Origin: DATDRM01 sp035291705
GTDB lineage: Bacteria; Chloroflexota; Anaerolineae; Anaerolineales; UBA4823
DNA length: 36,800 nucleotides
Assembly (NCBI GenBank): GCA_035291705.1
Contig: DATDRM010000202.1
Coordinates: forward strand, 1-36,800
Direction: 5' to 3'
Part shown: positions 23,823 to 31,553 of the stretch, one piece after another
Numbering within the stretch: position 1 is the stretch's first letter
How the letters are laid out: each line of letters opens with the position of its first letter
Program-made: the position numbers and the translations under genes
The notes under the pieces: generated by a model
What the model saw: the letters and a program-made list of their open reading frames with translations, nothing else
Told to the model about the DNA's origin: nothing
Databases searched by the model: none

Positions 23823-24347
23823 TTATTCTTGCGTTTTGTCTTCAAGCAGGATTCTTAATTGAGCCAGGCGAGGATCGATGACCTCGTCATCATGATCGTG
23901 AGGATATTCGTTGAGATTCTCGCCGCACACCGGGCATAGTCCTTTGCATTCCGGCTTACACAGGGGGTTGATGGGAATTTCCAAGAACATATACTCACGC
24001 ACCAGCGGGGCAAGGTCAATATGGCCATCTTCGGGTAAAATCAATCCTGATTCACTGGCTGTGCGCGGCGAAAAAGCGTACAATTCTGTGAAGTCGATCT
24101 CAAGCGGTTGTTCCAGATCGGTTAAGCAGCGGGCGCATTCAGTCAGCTGGGTTGCATGCATTTTGGTCTGCAGTAGTAGCCCCTGCGCGGTGCGCGTGAT
24201 ACGGGCTGTGCCTGACAGATGGTTGAGATCAAGATCTGGTTCTAATAGTAATGAGGGAAGATCAACGAGGAAATCTCGGCTGAAACCGACAGATTGGTTA
24301 AGCAGAAATCCGACGTTCAGCCGGAGAGCCTGGCGAGACTGGTTCAT
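23823..24347 (-). CDS. yceD: DUF177 (YceD) family protein
   Basis: A 174-aa DUF177 protein: the family block CARCLTDLEQPLEIDFTELY in the middle and IDLAPLVREYMFLEIPINPLCKP followed by a Cys cluster (CKGLCPVCGENL) near the C terminus. YceD is linked to 23S rRNA maturation and L32 synthesis, and rpmF usually follows it directly. No rpmF is visible here: the next gene, 65 bp on, is the primary sigma factor. A strong promoter precedes it. Confidence 0.9.
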   Translation of the reverse strand: MNQSRQALRLNVGFLLNQSVGFSRDFLVDLPSLLLEPDLDLNHLSGTARITRTAQGLLLQTKMHATQLTECARCLTDLEQPLEIDFTELYAFSPRTASESGLILPEDGHIDLAPLVREYMFLEIPINPLCKPECKGLCPVCGENLNEYPHDHDDEVIDPRLAQLRILLEDKTQE

Positions 24348-24390
24348 CGGTATGGATCGACTCGCAAAATATATTTATTTAATTTATATA

Positions 24391-24419
24391 ATTATAACAT
24401 ACATAGATTTAACAGTCAA
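24391..24419 (-). promoter_or_regulatory. Near-consensus promoter of the yceD-rpoD-metG-sixA run
   Basis: Minus strand TTGACT (24419-24414), 17-bp spacer, TATAAT (24396-24391), in a strongly AT-rich stretch (about 24366-24415). The start point would be near 24384, about 37 bases before the ATG. Best promoter match in the window. Confidence 0.82.
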
Positions 24420-24441
24420 GCTTTAAGGGGTTAATTTGACA

Positions 24442-24447
24442 TAATAT
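24442..24447 (+). promoter_or_regulatory. -10 box before rdgB, leaderless arrangement
   Basis: TAATAT ends exactly six bases before the rdgB ATG at 24454; no Shine-Dalgarno is present. The -35 is weak. Confidence 0.45.
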
Positions 24448-24453
24448 CATGCT

Positions 24454-25047
24454 ATGATTAAATTGCTATTGGCGACCGGGAATACCGGTAAGGCGCGCGA
24501 ATTTATGGCTTTGTTGCAGGACATAGCCATCGAACTTGTCACCCTCCAGGGGATCGGCTTGAAACTGGAAGTTAAGGAAGTAGGCAAGACTTACGCGGAG
24601 AACGCGGCTCTAAAGGCGCTGGCATATGCGCGCGCTTCTGGTTTGCTTACCCTGGGAGATGATTCTGGCGTGGAGGTCGAAGCGTTAGGGGGAGCGCCAG
24701 GATTATATTCGGCGCGTTACGCGCCCCTCCAGGCGGCGACCGACGCTGACCACAGGGCTTATCTTCTGGGACATTTGAGTGGGTTATCCCGGCCCTGGTT
24801 AGCCAGTTTCCACTGTACAGTGGCTCTGGCGACGCCCAGCGAGGAAGTTCATTTCGCCGAGGGAATATGTCCAGGTGAGATTATCACCGAGGAGCGGGGG
24901 TCGAATGGCTTCGGATACGACCCGATTTTCTTGATTCCAGAGCTGGGGCGCACTATGGCAGAGCTCAGCATGGGTGAAAAGAACCAGGTCAGCCATCGGG
25001 CGCGGGCGGTCAAGGCAGCCCTCCCAGCCCTGCTGTCATTTTTGTAA
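24454..25047 (+). CDS. rdgB: Non-canonical purine NTP pyrophosphatase (dITP/XTP)
   Basis: A 197-aa RdgB/HAM1 protein. The start LLLATGNTGKAREF binds substrate, the middle has TLGDDSGVEVEALGGAPGLYSARYA with the catalytic Asp, and the C-terminal half has GFGYDPIFLIPE and SHRARAVKAA. It hydrolyses dITP, XTP and similar damaged nucleotides to monophosphates, keeping the pool clean. Length is normal. It is divergent from yceD. Confidence 0.95.
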   Translation: MIKLLLATGNTGKAREFMALLQDIAIELVTLQGIGLKLEVKEVGKTYAENAALKALAYARASGLLTLGDDSGVEVEALGGAPGLYSARYAPLQAATDADHRAYLLGHLSGLSRPWLASFHCTVALATPSEEVHFAEGICPGEIITEERGSNGFGYDPIFLIPELGRTMAELSMGEKNQVSHRARAVKAALPALLSFL

Positions 25048-25092
25048 TCCATCAACTTAGGGTGTTGAGCCCCTGTCTGCCCCATTTTAGGT

Positions 25093-25098
25093 TATGAT
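25093..25098 (+). promoter_or_regulatory. -10 box before the membrane histidine kinase, leaderless arrangement
   Basis: TATGAT ends six bases before the ATG at 25105; no Shine-Dalgarno is present. Confidence 0.4.
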
Positions 25099-25104
25099 CT
25101 GGTC

Positions 25105-26859
25105 ATGCGCAAGTTTGATTTTCCTGATTTCATTGAAAAGATAGTCATCTCGCTGCGCTGGCTGATCTTGATCGGCTTAAGCGCCTCGTTAGTCCTCCAG
25201 GGTACTGGTTCTTTGCCCGTTATGACGATCTTATTGGGGGCGGCGATTCTGAACCTGTGGCTTACCCTGCGGGCTCTCTTCGACCGGCCTGTCGCGGCTT
25301 ATCGCATCCTGATACTGGTCGCCGATCTCCTGGTCGCCAATCTTTTGTATTTTTTTGTTAGCATCTTGCAAGGTCCGCTCGTGTGGTCAGGCTTACTGCC
25401 GATAATGAGTGCTGCTTTGTACTTCGAAACAAGGGCGATGCTGACCTTCACGCTAATCACCATCCTTAGCCTGGGCTTCCAGGTGTTTCTCCTCGACCCC
25501 CCGATCTTGGCACTGGCCTCTGTCGGCCTGGCAAGTCTCCTTTACCTGGGTGTCGGCGTCTTAATGAATTTCCTGCGACAACGCTTAAGGGCCGCTTTTG
25601 AGATGTCCCAAGGAGCACAACTAATAGCCCAGCAAAAAGCTGAGCGAGTTGAGATCGATCGTCGGCAGGCGATTTATAAACTCGTTACCGCCCTCAGCGC
25701 AACATTGAATTATCAGCGCGTCCTGGATACTGCGCTCGATATGTGTACCACCGCCCTGGCATCGTCCAGTGATCAAGCCGGTCCCCTGGTCAGCGCAGTG
25801 CTCCTTTTCTCACAAACCGAGGCGCAGGAAACTCGCTTGCTGGTGGGCTCGGCGCGCCGTTTCACTCCAGCAGACATGCGTATTGAGCTTCAAGGGACAC
25901 GGGGCGTGATCGGACGTGCGATTGACGATGGCGAGACGCGCCTGGCGCACAACTTGGCGAAGGACCCTGAGCTGGGAAGGATCGTCGCTTTGCGGGTGTG
26001 CCGGGCGGCTTATTGTGTTCCCTTGCGGACAGGGTTGGACACTTATGGCGTGATGCTCTTCGCCCACCCGGATGAGAATTTCTTCACGGAGGAACATCGT
26101 GAGATCCTCGACATCATCGGCAACCAGGCGATGATCGCTATCCAGAACGCGCGCCTCTACCATGACCTGGAACAGGAAAAAGAGCGGATGATGGAGATCC
26201 AGGAGGAGGCTCGTCGAAAACTGGCCCGCGATCTGCATGATGGCCCCACGCAATCCGTAGCCGCGCTGGCGATGCGGGTCAACTTTGCCCGGCGGATGCT
26301 GGAGCGCGATGGTAAAGCTGCGGTAGATGAACTTCAAAAGATAGAGGAATTGGCTAGAAAGACGACGAACGAACTGCGACACATGTTGTTTACCCTCCGA
26401 CCATTGGTGCTGGAATCACATGGGTTGACGGCAGCCCTCGAGTCGATGGCAGAAAAAATGCGCGAGACCTATAACCAAAATGTAATCGTGATTTCCGATC
26501 AGGAGATCGTCGCCAAATTAGAGATGAGCAAACAGGCGGTGGTGTTTTACATCGCCGAAGAAGCTGTCAATAACGCTCGCAAACACGCCATAGCTGCGCA
26601 TGTCTGGGTGCGCTTGAAAGCGGTAGAAGGTGATATGGCTTTACTGGAAATCGAAGATGATGGCGTGGGTTTTGATCCCGGTTCGGTAAATTCCTCTTAT
26701 GAACACCGGGGGAGTTTAGGGATGGTCAACATGCGCGAGCGGGCTGAGCTGGTAAATGGCGTGTTGAATATCGACTCTGTGGAAGGACGCGGCACACGCG
26801 TGCAGCTGCTGATTCCCTTGACCAACGAAGCTCATGAACGGCTGCGCCGCAGGCAGTGA
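25105..26859 (+). CDS. Membrane sensor histidine kinase, NarL-partner type (HisKA_3)
   Basis: A 584-aa kinase with about six transmembrane helices (about 12-155), a GAF domain (about 190-350), a HisKA_3 dimerisation domain with phosphoacceptor His378 in LARDLHDGPTQSVAAL, and a HATPase_c domain (N box EEAVNNARKHA, G1 EDDGVGFD, G2 GSLGMVNMRERAELV). The DLHDG motif predicts a LuxR/NarL-type response regulator partner. None is adjacent, so it is an orphan here. The membrane domain is unlike the usual sensor folds I can name. Confidence 0.92.
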   Translation: MRKFDFPDFIEKIVISLRWLILIGLSASLVLQGTGSLPVMTILLGAAILNLWLTLRALFDRPVAAYRILILVADLLVANLLYFFVSILQGPLVWSGLLPIMSAALYFETRAMLTFTLITILSLGFQVFLLDPPILALASVGLASLLYLGVGVLMNFLRQRLRAAFEMSQGAQLIAQQKAERVEIDRRQAIYKLVTALSATLNYQRVLDTALDMCTTALASSSDQAGPLVSAVLLFSQTEAQETRLLVGSARRFTPADMRIELQGTRGVIGRAIDDGETRLAHNLAKDPELGRIVALRVCRAAYCVPLRTGLDTYGVMLFAHPDENFFTEEHREILDIIGNQAMIAIQNARLYHDLEQEKERMMEIQEEARRKLARDLHDGPTQSVAALAMRVNFARRMLERDGKAAVDELQKIEELARKTTNELRHMLFTLRPLVLESHGLTAALESMAEKMRETYNQNVIVISDQEIVAKLEMSKQAVVFYIAEEAVNNARKHAIAAHVWVRLKAVEGDMALLEIEDDGVGFDPGSVNSSYEHRGSLGMVNMRERAELVNGVLNIDSVEGRGTRVQLLIPLTNEAHERLRRRQ

Positions 26860-26875
26860 ACTATAAAACTGATCT

Positions 26876-27628
26876 ATGCCTATCGCTGGAGGACTTTATT
26901 ACTTTGCTTACCCCGGAGAAAAGCCTCCCGTTGTGTTGATTCATGGAGCGGGCGGCACACACTTGTACTGGCCGGCGGAAATCCGCCGCTTGCCTGGACA
27001 TTGCGCGTTGGCGATCGATTTACCCGGGCATGGCAAGTCGTTCGGCTGCGGCCTGCAAACGATCTCTGCCTATGCTGAGGCCGTGTTAGGTTGGTTGGGA
27101 GCGGTAGGCCTAAGCCAGGCGGTGTTCGTTGGGCATTCGCTGGGCAGCGCTATTGTCCAAGAACTGGCCCTCGATCATCCTGAATATGTCCTGGGCCTGA
27201 TTTTGGTTGGCGCAGGGGCGCGCCTGCGCATCCACCCAGACATACTGCAAAGCAGCGCCAGCGAGGCTACCTTTCACACAACAGTAAAGATTATTATGGA
27301 GTGGGCGTTCAGCCGGCAGGCTCCCGAACGCCTGGTTGAACTAGCTAGCCGACGCATGGCTGAGACGCGCTCCAGTGTGTTGCACGGCGATTTCCTGGCC
27401 TGCGATGCCTTTGACGTGATGGATCGGGTTGGTGAGATTAGCCAGCCGACCCTGGTGGTCTGCGGGGCGGATGACCGACTCACTCCCCTGCGCTACGCTC
27501 AATACCTGGCCAGCGCGATCGCCGCTGCCCGCCTGGAGATCATCCCGGACGCCGGGCATATGGTTATGCTGGAGCAGCCGCAAGCAGTGGCGACGCTGGT
27601 TAAGGATTTCCTGGACAACATTATTTGA
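26876..27628 (+). CDS. Alpha/beta hydrolase
   Basis: A 250-aa alpha/beta hydrolase with a full triad: nucleophile Ser88 in FVGHSLGSA, acid Asp200 in VVCGADDRLTP and His228 in DAGHMVMLEQP. The oxyanion-hole motif is LIHGAGGTHLYW. Typical of small esterases, lipases and MhpC-like C-C hydrolases; the substrate cannot be predicted. It starts 17 bp after the kinase. A TATAAA lies 8 bases before the ATG, so it may also have its own start point. Confidence 0.85.
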   Translation: MPIAGGLYYFAYPGEKPPVVLIHGAGGTHLYWPAEIRRLPGHCALAIDLPGHGKSFGCGLQTISAYAEAVLGWLGAVGLSQAVFVGHSLGSAIVQELALDHPEYVLGLILVGAGARLRIHPDILQSSASEATFHTTVKIIMEWAFSRQAPERLVELASRRMAETRSSVLHGDFLACDAFDVMDRVGEISQPTLVVCGADDRLTPLRYAQYLASAIAAARLEIIPDAGHMVMLEQPQAVATLVKDFLDNII

Positions 27629-27636
27629 GGCCGAGC

Positions 27637-27665
27637 TTGCCTTTTTTATATGGGATAGGTATAAT
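27637..27665 (+). promoter_or_regulatory. Promoter of tRNA-Val
   Basis: TTGCCT (27637-27642), 17-bp spacer, TATAAT (27660-27665), 11 bases before the mature 5' end. Confidence 0.78.
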
Positions 27666-27676
27666 TTGGCTCAGTT

Positions 27677-27753
27677 GGGCGGTTAGCTCAGTTGGTTAGA
27701 GCGTTGCGTTGACATCGCAAAGGTCGTAGGTTCGAGTCCTATACCGCCCACCA
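27677..27753 (+). tRNA. trnV: tRNA-Val (anticodon GAC)
   Basis: A 77-nt cloverleaf: acceptor GGGCGGT paired with ACCGCCC, D arm with TAGCTCAGTTGG, anticodon stem TTGCG/CGCAA around loop TTGACAT (anticodon GAC), T arm with GGTTCGAGTCC, discriminator A and an encoded CCA (27751-27753). It has its own promoter and terminator. Confidence 0.97.
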
Positions 27754-27760
27754 GAACGAC

Positions 27761-27787
27761 TCCCAAGCTGATCGGCTTGGGATTTTT
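27761..27787 (+). terminator. Intrinsic terminator of tRNA-Val
   Basis: TCCCAAGC and GGCTTGGGA form a stem around a four-to-six-base loop, followed by TTTTTC. It begins 8 bp after the tRNA. Confidence 0.88.
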
Positions 27788-27808
27788 CTATTGACATCAA
27801 TTTCCGGG

Positions 27809-27837
27809 TTGACGTTTCCCGAATTTAACCTTAATAT
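27809..27837 (+). promoter_or_regulatory. Promoter of the gyrA/parC gene
   Basis: TTGACG (27809-27814), 17-bp spacer, TAATAT (27832-27837). Another TTGACA lies 18 bp upstream (27791). The leader would be about 75 bases. Confidence 0.65.
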
Positions 27838-27919
27838 ATCTCCCAGCACAAATATTCTATATCCAATACAATAACCCTCATTCTTCACGCATCACGCATT
27901 GCCTACCACGGAGTCTGCC

Positions 27920-30436
27920 ATGGAAATTGGCCTGGTTCAGAAAATCGATATCGATAGCGAAATGCAACAAGCTTACCTGGATTACGCCATGAGCGTGATC
28001 GTGGCGCGCGCGTTGCCCGATGCCCGGGATGGCCTCAAGCCAGTCCACCGCCGCATCCTTTACGCCATGCATGATTTAGGGTTGCGCCCAGATTCACCTT
28101 ACAAGAAATCAGCCCGTATTGTGGGCGAAGTCCTGGGCAAGTACCACCCCCATGGCGATATGGCAGTGTATGAAAGCATGGCGCGGATGGCGCAGGACTT
28201 CTCGATGCGCGCCCTCCTGGTGGACGGCCAGGGGAACTTCGGCAGTGTAGATGGCGATTCCCCGGCTGCAATGCGTTATACCGAAGCTCGCCTGACTGAG
28301 CTGGCTACCTATCTGTTGGCCGATATTAACAAAAATACGGTGGATTTCAGTGAGAACTTCGACGGCACCTTGAGCGAGCCAGACGTGCTTCCGGCTGCCT
28401 TTCCAAACCTGTTGGTGAACGGAGCGACGGGGATCGCGGTCGGCATGGCGACCAGCATCCCTCCGCACAACCTGGGAGAGGTTACCGATGCTCTGGTTTA
28501 TATCTTGCAGAATTGGGAGAAGCTGGACGATATCTCGATTGAGGATTTAATGCGCTTTGTCAAGGGACCGGATTTCCCCACTGGAGGGGTGATCATTCAG
28601 GACACACAAGGGGAACCATTGGCCAGTGTATACGCGACGGGGCGAGGCGGAGTCACCGTACAGGCGCGTGCCCATCTGGAAGAGATGACTCGCGGCCGGA
28701 ACCGGATCATCGTTACCGAACTGCCATACATGGTCAACAAGGCTTCCTTGATCGAACGTATCGCCAGCCTGGTGCGCGAGGAGCGGTTAGAGGGGATCAC
28801 CGATCTGCGCGACGAGTCCGACCGGCATGGAATGCGGATCGTGATTGAGATGAGTAAGACGGCTGACCCGGAATCTGTCTTGCGGGATTTGTATAAGAGC
28901 ACGCCGATGCGGAGTACATTCAGCATCATCACTCTGGCGCTGGTAAACGGCGAGCCGCGCTTGCTAGGGCTCAAGCAGGCGCTGCGGGTGTACGTGGAGC
29001 ACCGCCTGACGGTGATCCGGCTGCGAAGTGAGTACGATCAGGAGCGCGCCCGCCAGCGCGCCCATATCCTGGAAGGTTTACGCATAGCCTTGAAGAACCT
29101 TGAGGAAGTGATAGCCATGATCCGCCGCGCCCCAGATGTAGAGACTGCCCGGGTGCGTTTAGTGAAGCGTTTCCGTTTGAGCGAGGTGCAGGCGCAGGCA
29201 ATCCTGGAGATGCCCTTGCGTCGCCTGGCTGCGCTGGAGAGGAAAAAGATCGAGGATGAGTATAAAGAAATCCTGGCGCAGATCAAAGACCTGGAAGCTT
29301 TGCTCCGCTCACCGAAGAAGATGCGCCAGTTGGCGACTGAGGAACTGCTGGCCGTCAAGGAAACCTTTGGCGACCAGCGGAGAACCCAGATCGTTCATCT
29401 CGGAGAAGGGGAGACGAAAGCTGCCTTTCTGACTACCACCGATCTTGTGCCAGAGCAAACCGTGTGGGTGATGGCTTCCCCGGAGGGTCTTATATCTTGC
29501 ACGGCGGATGAGAAGCCACCTCGCCTGAGCGGGCGCGATATCGCCACGCATTTAGTGAGCGCTAAAACACGCGATACGCTCTTCCTGGTGGCGGACAACG
29601 GGGAGGCAGCTGCGATTCCGATGCACGTCCTGCCGCAGGCGGAGAAGCCTAGCGGAGGGATTCCTTTTCACAAGATTTCGCCCTTGACGGCCCGCCAAAG
29701 CCTGGCTGCGATCTTTACCCTTCCCCAAAGAGAAGAACGGGCAGAAGATTGGTTCATCCTCACCGCTAGTCAACTAGGCATGGTGAAAAGGACTCTGCTA
29801 TCCGAACTGCCCGGTGCAACAGCGCAGACTTTCATGCTGGTGAAGGTCAACCAGGGCGATCGGATGGGCTGGGTGCACCTTACGGACGGGCGGATTTCGG
29901 TGTTGATGGTTACTGCACAGGGAATGGCGATCCGGTTTTCAGAGGAGGAAGTCCGCCCGATGGGGTTAGTGGCAGCCGGGGTGATGGGGATTAAACTTCA
30001 AGGGAGGGACAGGGTAATCGGCACTGAGTTGGCTCCCGCGCGAGGCGAGGTGTTTCTAGTCGCCTCAGACGGTACCGCTAAACGGGTAGCCATGACCCAG
30101 TTTCCCAAGCAGGGACGGTATGGGCAAGGGGTGATGGCCTGGAAACTGCCGCGGGGTGTGCATGTGGCAGGGATGGCAATTGGCAAGGGTACGACACGCG
30201 CGACGATCTATCTGGCAGAGCTGGCTCCGAAGTCTATTCGCTTGGATGAAGCCCCTCAGCAGGGGCGCACAGCGCGCGGCAAGGCGATCCTGGAGTTAAA
30301 GCCAACCGATCGCGTAGTCGGATTGGGAATGCCGCGCGAGCTGCCGCGCCCGGCTACAGAAAAGACGAGTTCTATTGGAAAAACCAAGGCTTCGGGTCGT
30401 CAGCGCAGGTCGAGCAAAAAGGGCTCGAAACTTTAA
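27920..30436 (+). CDS. gyrA: DNA gyrase subunit A (or topoisomerase IV subunit A)
   Basis: About 838 aa from ATG 27920, with GGAG 7 bases upstream; a TTG at 27899 would add seven residues and is less likely. The N-terminal block DYAMSVIVARALPDARDGLKPVHRRILY is universal in GyrA/ParC, and the catalytic Tyr120 lies in AAMRYTEARL. The helical gate and coiled coil follow, then a six-bladed beta-pinwheel C-terminal domain. The GyrA box (QRRGGKG) is not clear; the nearest matches are QGRYGQG and QGRTARGK, so ParC is possible. The tail is basic (RQRRSSKKGSKL). No gyrB/parE is adjacent. Its stop overlaps the next, convergent gene by TTAA. Confidence 0.93.
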   Translation: MEIGLVQKIDIDSEMQQAYLDYAMSVIVARALPDARDGLKPVHRRILYAMHDLGLRPDSPYKKSARIVGEVLGKYHPHGDMAVYESMARMAQDFSMRALLVDGQGNFGSVDGDSPAAMRYTEARLTELATYLLADINKNTVDFSENFDGTLSEPDVLPAAFPNLLVNGATGIAVGMATSIPPHNLGEVTDALVYILQNWEKLDDISIEDLMRFVKGPDFPTGGVIIQDTQGEPLASVYATGRGGVTVQARAHLEEMTRGRNRIIVTELPYMVNKASLIERIASLVREERLEGITDLRDESDRHGMRIVIEMSKTADPESVLRDLYKSTPMRSTFSIITLALVNGEPRLLGLKQALRVYVEHRLTVIRLRSEYDQERARQRAHILEGLRIALKNLEEVIAMIRRAPDVETARVRLVKRFRLSEVQAQAILEMPLRRLAALERKKIEDEYKEILAQIKDLEALLRSPKKMRQLATEELLAVKETFGDQRRTQIVHLGEGETKAAFLTTTDLVPEQTVWVMASPEGLISCTADEKPPRLSGRDIATHLVSAKTRDTLFLVADNGEAAAIPMHVLPQAEKPSGGIPFHKISPLTARQSLAAIFTLPQREERAEDWFILTASQLGMVKRTLLSELPGATAQTFMLVKVNQGDRMGWVHLTDGRISVLMVTAQGMAIRFSEEEVRPMGLVAAGVMGIKLQGRDRVIGTELAPARGEVFLVASDGTAKRVAMTQFPKQGRYGQGVMAWKLPRGVHVAGMAIGKGTTRATIYLAELAPKSIRLDEAPQQGRTARGKAILELKPTDRVVGLGMPRELPRPATEKTSSIGKTKASGRQRRSSKKGSKL

Positions 30437-31527
30437 TAGGATAATGTAAAGAATGAGTAGTGGTAGGTTATTTTTCCGTTGAACAAGCCAAGTGTGTCGT
30501 TACCATTTAAAACACTGCCCTGACTGGAGGTGGCAGTCCAGGTGAAGTGCCGGGAACTACCGCTTCCAGAAAATCCGGTGAGGGTGAAGGCGGCATTGGG
30601 AAGTAAGGAGTTGAAGACAGCCTGGTACCAGGAGCGGATGGCAGCCTGGCCCTGGATAGTGCGGGCGGCGGTGACATGAACAGCGGTTGGAGTGTAGTAG
30701 TTGATGACCTGATCCGGGTTGTGAGTGTTGAGGGCATTCACTAATTGGTGGGTGATATCGCCTGGAGGGGGGGGTAAGGACCAGGGGTAATCGCGGATAG
30801 TGTTCCAAACATCGGGCACGGAAGCCCGGCAAGAATCCCAACTGTAAAAATTGGCCGCGCTGAGGTTGAGGCTTTGAACCGTTTGCAGGAAGTCGAGGAC
30901 TTCGGCGGTGGTGGGTTCCCAGCCTCTTTCCTGGTAGGCCGACCCGGTCGGGATGATCGTCCGGAAGGGGGTCATTGACTGGAATTCGCGCACACTGCGA
31001 GTCAATTGTTCGCCGGCGTTATGGGAGAACATCCAATAAACCTGCGGCATGTTGTAATCGCACTTCTCCAGAAATTCCCGCCAGGGCAATTGGGGGTGAA
31101 AGGATGGGAAGCGATAAGAACACAGGGCGATGGGCGTGTTGGGGAGTGCGGCGCGTAAACGCGTCATGAATCTTTTTGCCGCTTCGGCCTTGCCCGCTTC
31201 TTTATATTCGGATTCGGCGTCGATCACGTAGCCGTCCAGGTTTAGCCCTCGCACGCGATCAATTGCCCGATCCGCTTCACCGATGGGGTCGTTGCCTTTG
31301 ACATAATGCCATCCCCAAACTTCAATGTTCCGGGCGCGCAGCGCCTGGACGAGTGGAGGAACCAGATCGGCTCCATTGTAAATGTTGTAGGGGAAGATCG
31401 TATCGGCGATCTTGATTAAGACATGCGTTAATTGGGCTTCTTGGGCGAGAGCAGCGATCGCCTGGGGATCGCCATGTTCACAATTGGGGATTTTCCAGAT
31501 AAAGAAACCTTTTCCCTGGAGAGCCAT
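30433..31527 (-). CDS. Putative TIM-barrel glycosidase fused to an NTF2/SnoaL-like domain
   Basis: About 364 aa from the ATG at 31527, which has AGGAGG 4 bases upstream; the open frame to 31641 has no support. Residues 1-265 look like a (beta/alpha)8 glycoside hydrolase-like barrel, with VLIKIAD, WGWHYVKG, the acidic strand end DGYVIDAESEYKE (Asp103, Glu105), MPQVYWMFS and NFYSWDS. From about 268 there is a SnoaL/NTF2-like domain (LVNALNTHNPDQVINYYTP, IQGQAAIRSWYQAVFNSL). No signal peptide is visible, which is odd for an envelope enzyme. Last gene of the envelope operon; function is not known. Confidence 0.72.
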   Translation of the reverse strand: MALQGKGFFIWKIPNCEHGDPQAIAALAQEAQLTHVLIKIADTIFPYNIYNGADLVPPLVQALRARNIEVWGWHYVKGNDPIGEADRAIDRVRGLNLDGYVIDAESEYKEAGKAEAAKRFMTRLRAALPNTPIALCSYRFPSFHPQLPWREFLEKCDYNMPQVYWMFSHNAGEQLTRSVREFQSMTPFRTIIPTGSAYQERGWEPTTAEVLDFLQTVQSLNLSAANFYSWDSCRASVPDVWNTIRDYPWSLPPPPGDITHQLVNALNTHNPDQVINYYTPTAVHVTAARTIQGQAAIRSWYQAVFNSLLPNAAFTLTGFSGSGSSRHFTWTATSSQGSVLNGNDTLGLFNGKITYHYSFFTLSY

Positions 31528-31553
31528 CTTTCCTCCTTGTTCTTTGAGAGATA

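Noticed and set aside
25810..26382. A 190-codon minus-strand frame within the membrane kinase gene
   Set aside because: It is antisense to the GAF/HisKA region and has no family features.
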